The notes under the pieces are model-generated. The model had not been told where the DNA came from and ran no database searches. It worked only from the letters and a program-made list of their open reading frames with translations. From Malus domestica (lineage: Eukaryota > Streptophyta > Magnoliopsida > Rosales > Rosaceae), in contig NC_091671.1 in NCBI RefSeq assembly GCF_042453785.1, positions 40,752,501 to 40,816,500 of the forward strand: DNA of 64,000 bases. The letters are read 5' to 3'. Positions 12,772-24,344 of this stretch are shown here, piece after piece; the stretch's first letter is position 1, and each line of letters opens with the position of its first letter. A program made the position numbers and the translations under genes.

Positions 12772-13239
12772 CTTATGCAATGGTCACCACCAACTGTTTT
12801 TGGTCCCAAATCTTTGGGGTTGCTTTTTCCAGTAAATCTTGGTTATTTCTTTATGTTATTTGAACCAGTAACCGATTTATGGATGAGTGCTCTTGAAGTA
12901 ACAAAAGATCCTGAGTTTGAGACTCTCTACACAAAAAATATTCTCTTAAATGAAGGTATTCGTGCTTGGATGGCGGCTCAAGATTAGCCTCATGAAAAAT
13001 CTTATAATCCTTGAGGAGGTTCTACCCCGTAGAAACGCTCTTTAATGGAACTTTATCTTTAGACGGTCATGACCAAGAAACCACCGGTTCATTTGGTGGG
13101 CAGGGAATGCCAGACTTATCAATCTATCCCGTATTGGGGGCTCATGTAGCTTATGCCGGATTAATCGTATTCTGGGCAGGAGCAATGAACCTATTTGAAG
13201 TGGCTAGTTTTGTAAAAGAGAAGCCTATGCATGAACAAA
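12772..13239 (+). pseudogene. psbD/psbC: Chloroplast DNA insertion: psbD 3' end and psbC 5' end
   Basis: Nuclear plastid DNA (NUPT). From 12778 one frame reads like the D2 protein ([11 protein letters not shown]). After a frame change comes [14 protein letters not shown], then [26 protein letters not shown]. About 25 D2 codons are missing between the last two blocks. The D2 stop and CP43 start overlap as in plastid genomes. CP43 follows as [33 protein letters not shown] and EKPMHEQ, then homology stops near 13239. Frameshifts, the internal deletion and many substitutions show an old, non-functional nuclear copy. Both segments keep plastid gene order and strand, so it entered as one fragment. 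Confidence 0.93.
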
Positions 13240-13430
13240 AGGCTAGAAACAAAAAACTGGATGAAAGGACACATGCATACCGTGAAAGTTGACCGGAAAA
13301 CAAGAATGACGGAGAATATAGAGGGCTTTTCACGTAAAAGACCGTGAAAAAGAATGACGGAAATAGAAAGAGCTTTTCACATGCAAGCCCACGACAACTT
13401 AACACGAAAATACAGCCGAGGCTGTTGCAA
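13240..13430. other. Spacer between NUPT and PR-10 pseudogene
   Basis: Contains a short imperfect direct repeat built on AAGAATGACGGA plus GCTTTTCAC (about 13300-13330 and 13349-13380). Otherwise nothing recognised. Confidence 0.4.
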
Positions 13431-14352
13431 CTATTCGTAGGCACCAGGACTTTCGAAGAGGTAAGCTTCAACAACTTTGTACATGCCCATTGCTCTTTCT
13501 TTGCCACCGCTGATTTCTTCCTCGTTGATCTCCAAGTCACCCGCGGCGTCGTACTCACTCATCGTCTTACAAGTACATCCGCCGTTAGGGGAAGCTGAAA
13601 GCTCACCTCATAAGAAATGGACTTAATCTTGTCGTCCAATACATCTCCTTCAATCAGAGTGTACTTGCACACCAAATTCTCCACGTCCAGAGTGTCTTGT
13701 AACGCGTACCAGCACAGCATCAACGATGACGAGCATGTAGGCGCATTTAGACGTGAAACAGAGAAATGTGGCGCGACGAAGGTGATGATTTTTAGTTTGA
13801 AGTAACTTCCGCACTCTCCTTTTGTCCACCTCCATTCCTCCTTTTTACTCTAGCAATGGACAAAAACAAAAGTAGGATGCATAAAGAGAAAACGAGAGTG
13901 TGAAAATCACTACCTTTTTTTTTTATCAAGGTCATCAATTACAAAACAAGTGGTTGAAACTAGACATGTAAAAGAGAAATGTGACGCGACAAAGATCATT
14001 TTTTATTTGGGAGTTATTTCCGCCTCCCATTTTTCTCCGTTTGCACTCCTCCTTTCACTCTAGCAATGGACAGAGACAATCAGAGGTTTGCTTACGGAGA
14101 AAACCAGAGTGTGAAAATCACTATACTTTTGATTAGGGTAAATGATCACATGCTTAATTGATAATTACACTCAGCAAAGTTGATCTGCTTGATGCTTCCT
14201 ACGCCGCCGTCGCCGTTGATGATTTCGATGCTCTTGATGGCCTGAGCCATGAGCTTGGGGATGAGATTGTCGGAGTCTAGGATCAAGGCCTTGAACAACC
14301 TGTCTGCTGCCACTGGACTTGTAAATTCCTGCCTCGAACTTACGGAACTCAT
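13431..14352 (-). pseudogene. PR-10 / Bet v 1-like gene, disrupted
   Basis: Relic of a ligand-binding pathogenesis-related class 10 gene of the Mal d 1/Pru allergen type. Exon 1 (about 14170-14352) opens with ATG at 14352. It keeps [26 protein letters not shown] and IKQINFAE, ending where the family's single intron normally lies. Exon 2 lies at about 13431-13735. It has NLVCKYTLIEGDVLDDKI, SISYE, then a one-base frame change near 13582-13596, then SEYDAAGDLEINEEE and MYKVVEAYLFESPGAYE before the stop at 13431. The start of exon 2 is also out of frame, and the splice donor is not canonical at the expected point. The intron holds a tandem duplication. Two independent frame breaks argue for a pseudogene. 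Confidence 0.85.
13749..14130. repeat. Tandem duplication inside PR-10 pseudogene intron
   Basis: Two diverged copies of about 169 bases in direct orientation, 13749-13917 and 13962-14130 (period 213). Shared landmarks are GAGAAATGTG(G/A)CGCGAC, ACTCTAGCAATGGACA and GAGTGTGAAAATCACTA. Confidence 0.8.
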
Positions 14353-14484
14353 GATAGTTAGCTAATTAATTGGCCTTTTGCTAATATGAAAAATGATAAT
14401 TAGAGAGTGTAGAGGTTGGGTTGAGAGAACTGAATTGAATATAAACTCCTGGCTCAAAACTTATAGATTTGAATTTCTTACTTT

Positions 14485-14606
14485 TTATAGTTGGCTTTGT
14501 TGAAGACGTGACACAGAACCGAGCGCAATAGTGTTCTAGGATTCATATAGCCGATCCCACTTAGTGGGAAAAGGCTTTGTTGTTGTTGTTATAGTTGGCT
14601 TTGTTG
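14485..14606 (+). mobile_element. 5'-truncated RTE-type LINE tail with target-site duplication
   Basis: An 86-base insert (14503-14588) ends in GGCTTTGTTGTTGTTG and matches the 3' end of the LINE at the right edge of the window (minus strand there). It is flanked by a perfect 18-base direct repeat, TTATAGTTGGCTTTGTTG, at 14485-14502 and 14589-14606. That is the signature of target-primed reverse transcription. Only the last bases of the ORF plus the 3' terminus are present. Confidence 0.85.
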
Positions 14607-15536
14607 GACCATATTTATTGTTATAAGCATAAATCATAGTCTAACAGATATGAAACCGACATGGAAGTGCTTTTAAAATGATTGAAAACCGTAGAGAAAA
14701 TAAACTACTTTTGGATACTAAACACACTTGAAGTTTTTCCTGCAAGAAGCACATAACTGGTGCTTCTTTGCATAAAGCACTTTAGGTGCTATTTTAGGAT
14801 TTACTTGCATTTTTATTAAGAATTGGTTCTAAAAATATTTTCACTAAAATACTTTTAGTCATTTTAAAAGTAATTTCAAAATAGCCTAATTCAAACGTGT
14901 AGATATTTGTATTATTGTTGTTGTTGTTGTTACAATCATCAAACATTATATTTATATAACAAACTGTTCTTGTCCTTGCTATATTGTTAGAAGCATCTAA
15001 ATCATTTTTTAGACAATATAATCCACCAACTTGTTTGGATATGTACCTTTTGGTTCATGGTTAAAAATTTAGACTATTTCTCGATTTTTGCATGTCGTTT
15101 ATACAAATATAAAACTGTTAGATGATATATTTTTATGTTAAAAGTAGAGGGTTTATTTGTGTCTCTTGGAGCCAGCGAGCCAAAGAAAAGGCCAAGCTCT
15201 ATTAAGGAATGGTGAAACAAACTTAAGACATTGAGTGCATAGATAAACGCTCGTAATCATTAAAAAAATCACGTAATAATCACAAGAATGGGGAAATATA
15301 AAATTTATAAACAGGGATTATATGTCATCCACACCAAAGTCTGGCAGGATTTGTCAACAGAACTCACTCTTAAACATATACAAGCAACTGGATTTATTGC
15401 TTCACTTTAACTGTGTATATATATAACAAGAATGTATTAAAACCTCTCTCTCTCCGTAATAAATCAAAGAAATCATTGAAAAAAAAAAGAAGAAAAAAAA
15501 CCTGAATCACTCCGTCAATGTGTCGAGTTAACACCT
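14607..15536. other. Intergenic, repeat debris and KIN-14 3' flank
   Basis: 14640-14890 is MITE-like sequence with AAGCACTTT and TTTTAAAA words, related to 8515-8670. The rest is AT-rich. 15290-15536 is the likely 3' UTR region of the kinesin gene. No other gene seen. Confidence 0.4.
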
Positions 15537-18500
15537 CTACTTTCTACTCCCAGCTTTGCGTTTCATCTCAGCCGGAACTGGCTGCCTTGCAGTCCGATGT
15601 GGTACCCCGTTCAAAGGTTTTCGTGACGGTGAAGGGCCTAGAGAAGGATTAAAGCTCTTGCTGCGAAAAACCATTAGCAGCTCTTTTAGGAAGCAGGTTA
15701 TATAAAACTCACTAGACTAAATGTATATGCAATTTGCAAACAGAACGCCACGTTCGAATTACCTTGGTTCTAGGCCTTTCATTGGCTTTCCATTAGGTTT
15801 CTTGGTTTTTGAAGCAATCCCATTGCCTATGCTGGTAAGTTTAGTTTGATTGAATTGCCAGAGCAAATCATGCTCTGAAGAGTCACTGGTGGCAGCATCA
15901 AGATCATCCATGTCATCGGTGCTAGCAACATTGAACCCATTGCTTCCCGCGAACATATTGTAGGATTGTTCTGGATAAACCTTGGAAGAATCCTGGAGAT
16001 ATTTCTGGTAGAAACCATCAGATAAATTCCCACTGTCTGCTCCCCATGATCGTAAAGGATTTCCAGCTCTGCTTGCTTCTAGCTTGTTTACCATAACCTT
16101 ATCAACCCACTCGCCCGAGCTCATGTCTCTATCATCCTCCCCACAGTTCTGAATAGGACTATCAACTGGGGGCCAGGGAGATGAATTCCCTAGTAGCTCA
16201 TCAAGATCAAAGCTTTGTCTTTTTGTCCTCAAAGCAGAATTGTCGTTAATCTACAAAAGCAAGACATCAACAAGAGCGCCAAGTCACAGTGATTAGAACA
16301 TACTAGCCGTATGACCGTTGAAAACAAATCTAGGACAAGAAACTACAAGGCAAAAGAATGAGGCATCAAACTCAAAATTTGACATGACATCTACCGACAG
16401 TTGAAAAAAAATGACGCCCTTCAGAATCACCATCAAAAGCTTACACTTACCTCGATTTTGCCTACATTGATCATTGGTGTCCGGCAACCATTCTGATCCC
16501 CCATCATGTCTGTACCCTGATGTTTAGAATGAAATGGTGACATCTCACCAGATTTCATCCTGTATTTATCAGAGCTGCCAGAGACTGGGGGTTGATTGTG
16601 TTCAGCTTCCTCTTTCCTGGCTAGTTGTGCCTTAAGATCAGCAATCTGATCGCAATAGAAAACTTCAGTAATGCATAATGAGAATTGAAACGATACAAGT
16701 GAGAGTGTGACAGTGAATGTAAAAACCTGTTCTTTGAGAGCTTTGACATCTGTGCTATCTTTGTTTACTCGGGCTGCACCAAGTTCAACTGTGGCTACTC
16801 GCTCTGCAAATTTGAGCGTGCTTATTGTTTCACCAACAGCATCTGGCTCAGGGCTTATGTGAACAAACATAAGTGTCTTGGCCTGTCCACCTGAAATATG
16901 ATACAAATAGAGAACCATAAACAAAACTTTCTCAATAAACCAGGCTAAACATCTCTCAAGAAGGCATGTTTTAGTTAACCTTACCAAGTGAATCTTGGAG
17001 CAACTGTGTTAGTTTACTATTTCTATAAGGAACATGTGGATTCTTTTGGGCAAGGGAAGCGATAACATCGCCTAAAGCTGAGAGTGATTTGTTAATATGT
17101 TGAGCTTCTTTTAATCTATCCCCAGTCACCTCAGATTTGTCCACCCTCTCACTTCCTGCAAGATCAACCAGATGCATACAGCCACGAAGAATAGCTCCAG
17201 ATGTCAAATCCCTTCCTTGAACATGAACATTCAAGCAACTGCAGATTGATAAAAGTTAGAGACTTAGAGTTGGCTAATTGCAACAAAACCATATATACAT
17301 GCTCTCAAAACACAAAAAGAAGACTAGATTCCCACCTGTGAGAACGACTACTACGGTCATTTAGGGCAGTTGCACCCACAACACGATTCTTTTGTCCAAG
17401 GTTCATCAGATCGATAACATCAGATGTTGATGATACAGGAACAAGATTTGCATCTGGCACACTGAGACCTGTTTGAGAACTATTACGAATTTCTAATGTG
17501 TGAATAGTTAAGGAAAGCCTGGAATGTGTGAAAGACAACGAAAATACAACTTTAGTTTTTAGTTTATCACAAGTGTTTTGACATGTTGCTTGACCTTCAT
17601 GACCTATTGGAGAAAAAAATATAAAAGCAGTAAACTAGTAAAGGATATCTTTTGTTACTCCCATCAGTAACAAGGAGATCTCGTACTTGCTCGTTATAGA
17701 TCTCAATCATTTGAACAGAAACATCATACCGGAAAGTGTCCTTTCTTCGATCTGCTATAAAAAACAAGTCTCCCAATGCCCTATAATTTACACCTTGGCT
17801 TTTCTCTGTAAGTTCTCTGGGTCCACTCTAATCAATTAAACAACATAACTTAGTGATAGTTTGCATAATCAATCAAGCAAAATCTACAATTCACGTAAAA
17901 AAAATGTATACTGTGATAGACAGCATATATTACCATAGTGTAAGTTTTGCCCGATCCAGTTTGCCCGTATGCAAATATGCAAACATTGTAACCATCAAGG
18001 ACGGACCGAATCAGTGGTTGCATATCAGAGAAAACATCAGCTGCGAGGCATTTGAAGATAACATGGTGAAAAATACAATCAAAAGTTAAGATTATAGAAC
18101 TTGAAGATTGTTTCCTTAACAAATAAAAAATAAAAAAACCTTTAAGAAAAGCTTACCAACCTTGGGTTGCAGATGGCCCGAATACTTTGTTGAAACTGAA
18201 GGACTTGCGTCCGTTCCCATGCCTTGCTGGGGTGTTAATAGTGATATTTCCATCTTCTATATGATCCACAGTGCTTAAACAGTTTGATACTCCAGATAAG
18301 AAGGGTCTCACTCGACAATAAACCCTGATACTTCCTAATCAACACAACAGATAACTAATTAGCCATTGAGGACTAGCCTTGTGAAAGTTTAGAGTCTAGA
18401 CCAATTTATTACCTTTGAGATCTTGAACTTGATTGTAAAGCTTTCGATTTTCTTCAAGAACTCTGTGATATCCACTCGCTGCATGAGCTAAGCCGTGAAT

Positions 18501-20840
18501 GTGTAAACCTATGGAAGGAGAAAAGTGAATGAGGATAAAGATTTCTTCTACTCACCACCCTCAAAAGGAAAAATGTAACCGAAAAACAACAGATTTATTC
18601 TTTCTGAATTTATACCAATATTGTGGAACTCCTCATGGAACTTCATTTTCATAAACTGAATACCAGATTTGGTAGTGTGAAGAGTTTGCTTTAGTTCCTG
18701 CAAATTGACATACGGCATGAGTATACTAACCAATAAACACAAAAAAATAGATCACGGCTGAAACCTACCTGAACATCTCTTTGTTGTTGATCAAAGATCA
18801 TTTGCTGTTTAAGCAGCCGACCTTTTGATTCCTCATCCGAGATGTGATTTGTATTGACAAGTGATTTGTCTTCCACCTAATAATTATTGAAAAAGACAAA
18901 GATATTTGAGTTTCAATCTATTTATGAACTTCAACATTAAAATATGAGTTTCTCTAGATGACCGGAAACAAAAGCACAACAGTTACCTTTTTATCACCAG
19001 AAGCAAATTTCGTTGGAAACTTGTTTCCACGTGAAACAGCCACATCTTTTGAACTTGGTTTCGTCTGTACGATAAATTTGTAAATGCGTAAATGTTTGAA
19101 AAAGAAACAAAGAGAGAACCCGAATCATATTGAATAGGTGAAAGTAGGCATCCCTACAACATATTTTCCGGGTAATGTTTAAAGGGTAAGAGTTTTGAAA
19201 GAGAAAAACAAACATACCAATTCACATTGGCTGGACATACGTTGCTCAAATTCCTCCATGACCTTGCTTAGCACAGACTCTACTAACTGTTGCACATTCG
19301 GGTAAAATAACTGAATTAAGTAGCAGCAGAAAAGTTACAAGATATCACTGACAGTGAATCAACAGTACTTTATAGGCAGTTGAATCAAAGAATCAAACAA
19401 TGCCTTTTTTTCTCGCAAGTTAAAAACGTTCGCTTGGTTAAACGCAGACCAGTTAGACAATATTAAGTAGCAGATATGAGTTGTACAAGATGAGGGAATG
19501 TTTCCCCAGCCTTACCATGGGAACTTCTTCAGGCTTCTTATCTAATAAAACTGCGCGAACAAGCATACTCAAGGAGTGAGAATTAGGCTGCAATAACGCA
19601 AAACAAGAAAGGACGAACTTATAGTTCTTGCTCAAGAATGCCCAAATACACAAAACAAAATTAATAATATAAGGTTAGAATTGTTAGGTTACCAACCATC
19701 TTATTAGAATTAAGATCAGAGGACGGAGCACTCAAGGGTTTGTCATTCATTGAGGAAGTTCTTGACAGCGAATTCGTGAATGGCTCCGAATTTTTTCTTA
19801 CAAACGGCTTGGCAGAAGTAGTGGGTTTTATGTTTGCACCAAATTTCGATATGCCAATTCCCCCGGTCTGTTTCCCCTCACTGTAAGATTTAAGCACCAG
19901 AACCGTATTTACAACTCTTGCAGATTTCCCTCCCTGAAGGGATAACAAAATAAAATGTATATATGTTAAAGAAGTATTTATCTTAGAAAATCTAATTCTG
20001 AAAACTATAGTTGTCCGGTTATGAGTTCCAGTAATTTGATGCACATAGAAACTTATCGAAAACTTATCGAATACCCCTGTGTAAAAATACATACTTGTTC
20101 CAAATCAGATGCCTCAAACGTGGGAAGCCCCATCCCCTCGATAGCAACAAGGAAGTTCCTCACATTCTCGAAGTACTGAAACGCAGACAAAGCCGCCCCA
20201 TCGGGGATCAAAGCTGAATCGCATGGACTTTCTACCACCTGAAAAAAATAATTAAGCATTGCAAACAATGGCTCAACATTTACAAAGTTGGATTTGAAGA
20301 CGAAAAAATGCGAGAAATTGGGATAGGATCAGAGGATTAGAGGATCAGGTTCACCTTGGGCACAGCTCCAGGTTGAACTTTATTGATCGCATTGCAGAGG
20401 ATTATCCCACTTCTCAATCCAAGCCTAAACTCTTCCTCCGAAGGCTCTGCCGGCATATCTTTAGCGGCAACAACGCCGATCATCTTTCGAAGCCACCCGG
20501 CCGCCTCATTTCTCCTTGATGCTACACAGCAAAAGGTTATCTCAATTACCTCAAACAATGAAACGAAACTCAATTTTCAAGTATGCAATTATTTCAAACT
20601 TATTGGTAAAGTTAAACCAAACAATGGAAAGAGAGCTAATTTTCTGTTTGGTTGCTGAGAAAATGAAGGAAAATACAATCGAGAGAATTTGGATTGAAAA
20701 AAAAAGTGAGTACCGGCTTCCTCAGCTTTTCGAGACTCCAAATTAAGATCGCCGAGGCGAGTGCCGTGCTGTTGAAGCACGTCCTCCACCATCGACGCGA
20801 CCGAAAACGACAATGCCGTTCCTCCTGCTGCCGCAGCCAT
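15537..20840 (-). CDS. Kinesin-like protein KIN-14 with calponin-homology domain
   Basis: Plant-type, probably minus-end-directed, kinesin of the KATD/ATK4-like CH group. Nineteen exons (descending): 20714-20840, 20355-20521, 20095-20238, 19697-19933, 19516-19587, 19218-19286, 18987-19064, 18769-18876, 18616-18697, 18413-18508, 18161-18334, 17934-18040, 17649-17827, 17336-17497, 16985-17238, 16727-16890, 16451-16645, 15763-16250 and 15537-15660. Together they encode 1008 aa. The CH domain is about residues 45-165 ([20 protein letters not shown]). A helical region follows, then the neck and motor from about 393 ([12 protein letters not shown]). The motor carries P-loop [13 protein letters not shown] (475-487), switch I NDRSSRSH (594-601) and switch II DLAGSE (626-631). 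The neck lies N-terminal to an internal motor, as in kinesin-14. The Ser-rich tail ends KRKAGSRK. Intron 13 (17498-17648) is AT-AC. All catalytic motifs are intact. Confidence 0.95.
17498..17648 (-). other. AT-AC U12-type intron in the kinesin gene
   Basis: 151-base intron between exons 13 and 14 of the KIN-14 gene. Read on the minus strand it begins ATATCCTTT, the U12 5' splice consensus. It contains TTCCTTAAC, the U12 branch-site consensus (17515-17507), and ends CAC-AC ten bases beyond the likely branch A. Splicing here gives the conserved motor wording [15 protein letters not shown] in frame. The GT-AG alternatives I could find shorten this stretch. Confidence 0.85.
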
Positions 20841-21420
20841 CGCTTCTTCTTCTTGCTTGCTTCCCCACCACAAACAATTTCTCACTCCAAATTCCGAAAA
20901 CTGGAAATCGAACTCCTTCACAATTCAGCCATCAATCAATCAAATCCCCCTCAACTTCCCAAAAGAATCTATACGAAATCAATGCAATCCCAGCTATCTG
21001 CCGTGTTGCCTGCTGACAGAAAAGATCTAGAGAACCAAAACCAGTAACTCACAGCCAGAAGATGAAGAGAGAGAGAGGAGAGAGAGAGGAGAGAGAGTAT
21101 CTGTGTTGTTGTTGTTGTTGGTGTTTGAATTGATGTAAAGGTTTCTTTGTTTCCAATTTAGACTCTTTTTCCCTTCACAGTCCCATGAGGATGAGGCACC
21201 TTTTGCTTTTCTCCTTCTCTTTCTCTTTTCTCTCTCTCTCTCTCCCTCTCTCTCTCTCTGTCTTCCTCTGTTTTAATATTCTCTCTCTCCCCTCCGACCA
21301 CCCTTTTTCTCTGAACCTACTCTCCCCCGCCCGAACCTGTTTCAGAGCCTTCCCGGGTTTATTCCAAATTACCAAACTGCCCTCTTTTCCTTTCAAGAAA
21401 AAATAATAACATGTTGATGT
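20841..21420 (-). promoter_or_regulatory. KIN-14 5' UTR and promoter flank
   Basis: Upstream of the kinesin ATG. Read on the minus strand it holds CT-rich tracts (GA on the plus strand at 21065-21098) and a second purine/pyrimidine tract at 21208-21290, common in plant 5' UTRs. Long open frames here are low-complexity artefacts. No TATA box assigned. Confidence 0.4.
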
Positions 21421-21754
21421 ATGCATTCTAACTTAGAAGTCTAAACTATTCAAAATGAAATTAATTAATTTATTATTTTAGCTCATTAATAAATGGTTCC
21501 GATCATAAACACAAGTTTTTGTGAGTAGGTCACTGAGTAAATTGAGGAAAAACTCCTCAATTTTAAAGTCGGTTTTACATGCCAACGGAAAGTGTGGTGG
21601 TGGATGATTTGGCTACATGGTTCGGGTTAAGATCCTACTTAGAAGACATACATTACGGCATTTTAAGTAAATCTTATTTTGATGAAAAGCTATTTAATGT
21701 TCTAACTTGTAAGCTCACCAAATTATTTGATCTTATTAGAACCAAAAAGAAGAA
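21421..21754. other. AT-rich flank with an unassigned open frame
   Basis: A 78-codon plus-strand frame (21579-21815) starts here, but it runs into the tandem repeat and matches no family I know. Treated as chance or repeat-derived. Confidence 0.35.
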
Positions 21755-21956
21755 TAAAATTATTGCTCTTGCAAGGGAAAGCAATACTCAACATAACCTT
21801 TGGGGTAACGGTTAGGATGTTATATTTGTGAATAGTTAGAGAACATTGTATACAGTAAAATTATTGCTCTTGCAAGGGAAAGCAATACTCAACATAACCT
21901 TTGGGGTAACGGTTATAATGTTATATTTGTGAATAGTTAGAGAACATTGTATACAT
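21755..21956. repeat. 101-base perfect-period tandem duplication
   Basis: Two adjacent, nearly identical 101-base units, 21755-21855 and 21856-21956. Each contains GCTCTTGCAAGGGAAAGC and GAATAGTTAGAGAACATTG. They differ at only a few bases, so the duplication is recent. Confidence 0.92.
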
Positions 21957-24344
21957 TAGAAATAAATCAATATAATTTTTTTTAACAAACGATATTATCT
22001 ACACTAAAGAGATGAGAGAATGAGCTAAGTTTTGCAATGTGCTAACAATAATATGAATAAATTAGTAATAACACGTATAAGTCTGATGGTTAGACAAAAA
22101 ATACTATCTATGGTAATAATTCATTTGTCACAATAACCTTTTTTTCTATACGAGATATATATGATTGCATGAAAATATTTGCCCGACGTTTTGGATACTG
22201 AAGGACGGTCCAAATTAGTTTAAGGTTTTAAAGCCATAATTAAGATTCATGAAACCTAACATGCACCATATGCTTTAAATCCAAGAGTCTTAAATTCTTT
22301 TAAACCTTGATCATCACTCGTGTTTTCTAATTTGTTAATGATGGATAGTGTTTGTGCCACTAATCTATTGCCTTAATTAAACGACAAAACTTCTCCATCT
22401 ATGGATTCAAAAACATTAAAAATTTGAAATCTTATTTGAAAACATTAACAAAAGCTATCTATATAATATATACGAACCATTCAAATATTATGAGAAGTCG
22501 GTGGGTTTGTCTATTTCTTTTGAATTTGGATCCTATCCGAACTTTAGTTTCCGGAACTTAAGGACTATGAAATTGGGGCCTCTGGTTTGTGTGAAAGAGA
22601 AATTGGAGCCTTTGGTTTGTGTGAGATTGATTAATCGGAATGAGTTAATGGAGACTGTCGAATTCAATTTGAGTGGTCCTGATTACATAGTCCTAGGCTC
22701 AACATGGGGAAATCCAGAGTGGTGCCCATTTCTTCTGCACACTTTGTATTTAACGTCATAATTTTGGTCATGTTCAGCCACCTTTCTAATTAAAAAAAAA
22801 AGGAGGGAAATTATTTAAATTTTAAAATTCATATTATTATATATGGGATTTTGGTTAAGTTGTTTCAAAGCAACGAAGACATGTGGGAAGTTAGAAGACC
22901 TTGATACAAGCTTGGTCATGTGAAAAGTTTGAAAGCAAGATGAAAGAATCGACATTATCCAATCACCCAATGCCCCCAATAATAATATGTAGAGGAAGGG
23001 TAGTGGGGTTGGTCGTGTGTTGCAATCAGATAGCAGAAAAACGGTTGTTGAAAACAGTAACCCGCCTGCCTTCCAGTTATATCTTATTAGGTCATGTTGA
23101 TCATGGGATTAACCAATAACCACTACACGTCCCATGTTGTAAGTAGGTAAAGACTATGGCCTTGAGCTCTAAGTTACCAAGCTTGGAACTAATTTTTAGG
23201 TCAAAATGTTGAACTAAATTCTCGATATATACTAATCACTAAGAGACCAACTTTTATTGTAGAGGTACACCGTCTATATGACATCTCGTGTCAATTGTAC
23301 TACGTTATGTATGTTGAAGAAAAGTTAGTTACTCATAATTTTTTATCATTGATACTAATACTACAGTAGTTGTTTACTCTCACCATAAAAGTGTTAAAAC
23401 TTTATGTTTTTGTGCGATATTAGTTGATAACAACGAGTTATTTTCAAAAGATTTTAACTGACACCTTTGCCACCATACATTGGTTTCACACATGGGAAAT
23501 ATGCTAGATACACAAAGTTGATTGCCTTACTAATACATTCTCTAATATAATTAGGTCCTGCATACAAAAGAGGAGTAGCTAAACTTTTTATAAGTTCATG
23601 TACGAATCTTAACGTTTTGACGTGAGACGACCTCTCGCGTCCTCACATTCTCGATTATAATCATTACCTGATATAAGTTCTCGAATACGATAAAAAGCAT
23701 TTAATTACTTGTAGGTTTCGCTTTATTTATTATGAATCATTTGCAAAATTGCAAGATTTGGTGACAATAATGTGACTAGGGAGAGAACAAATTAATTGAG
23801 CATGGTAAATACTAATAGTTTGTGTTTTGGCCAGAAAATGTTATGTGCCCATGAGTTGAAAAAAACAAGTATTCTCCTTATATCAGTAGAAGGAAACAAA
23901 CAAATGGGACACTATGGGTGGCATGGGGCATGCGTCCTGCGGTTGCAGATCGATGGTTTCAACGTTCGAAAAATTCAAATGGTAGGTTCGGTGCCGAACC
24001 TCCAGGTATGGATAAAGTAGAGGCCCCACGTAGAGCGTGTTTACCGGTCCTACTCGCGACCGCTCGGCGGGAATTTAACACTCAATAGCAAAAGTAGCTG
24101 ATATAATGACACATTGTGAAGTAAAATTTGAGTGACAGACCAATGGGAGTCAGCGGTCAAGCACGATGGACAACGGTTGCTTCGTACGTGGCATGCTTTC
24201 AGTGGATAAGGTTCGGTCTACATCAATCTGCCCTGTAATTAGCGGAGCTGCGGAAGTGTTTGATCAATCTTCCTCAACAAAACCCGGCAAATGTCGCGAG
24301 TAAGTGGTTTACTGGAAGGAAGGCAAGAGTTCTTCGTTTTATAT
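21957..24344. other. Intergenic with dispersed repeat fragments
   Basis: 22500-22740 is one arm of a dispersed repeat whose inverted relative lies at 27080-27385. 23900-24340 is less AT-rich than its surroundings but has no recognised gene. Short frames at 22501-22761, 22901-23119 and 23796-24020 look non-coding. Confidence 0.4.
22500..22740 (+). repeat. Dispersed repeat, copy 1
   Basis: Shares wording with the reverse complement of 27080-27385. Shared points are a TTTGAATTTGGATC-like start, GTTTGTGTGAAAGAGA against a GCAAAAGAGAGATCGGA stretch, then GAGACTGTCGAATTCAATTT against GGACCGTCAAGTTCAATTTA. Similar frame-level translations arise because both are copies of one element, not because they are genes. 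Confidence 0.6.

Noticed and set aside
12775-13292. Functional photosystem genes psbD and psbC in the nucleus
   Set aside because: Truncated at both ends, with an internal deletion and frameshifts. A nuclear plastid DNA relic.
18155-18161. Alternative kinesin donor GTAAGC four bases into the intron
   Set aside because: A stronger-looking donor, but using it shifts frame and gives an immediate stop. The donor at 18161 keeps the conserved motor sequence.
22501-22761. 86-codon frame as a gene
   Set aside because: Lies in a dispersed repeat with an inverted relative at 27.1 kb. No known domain.
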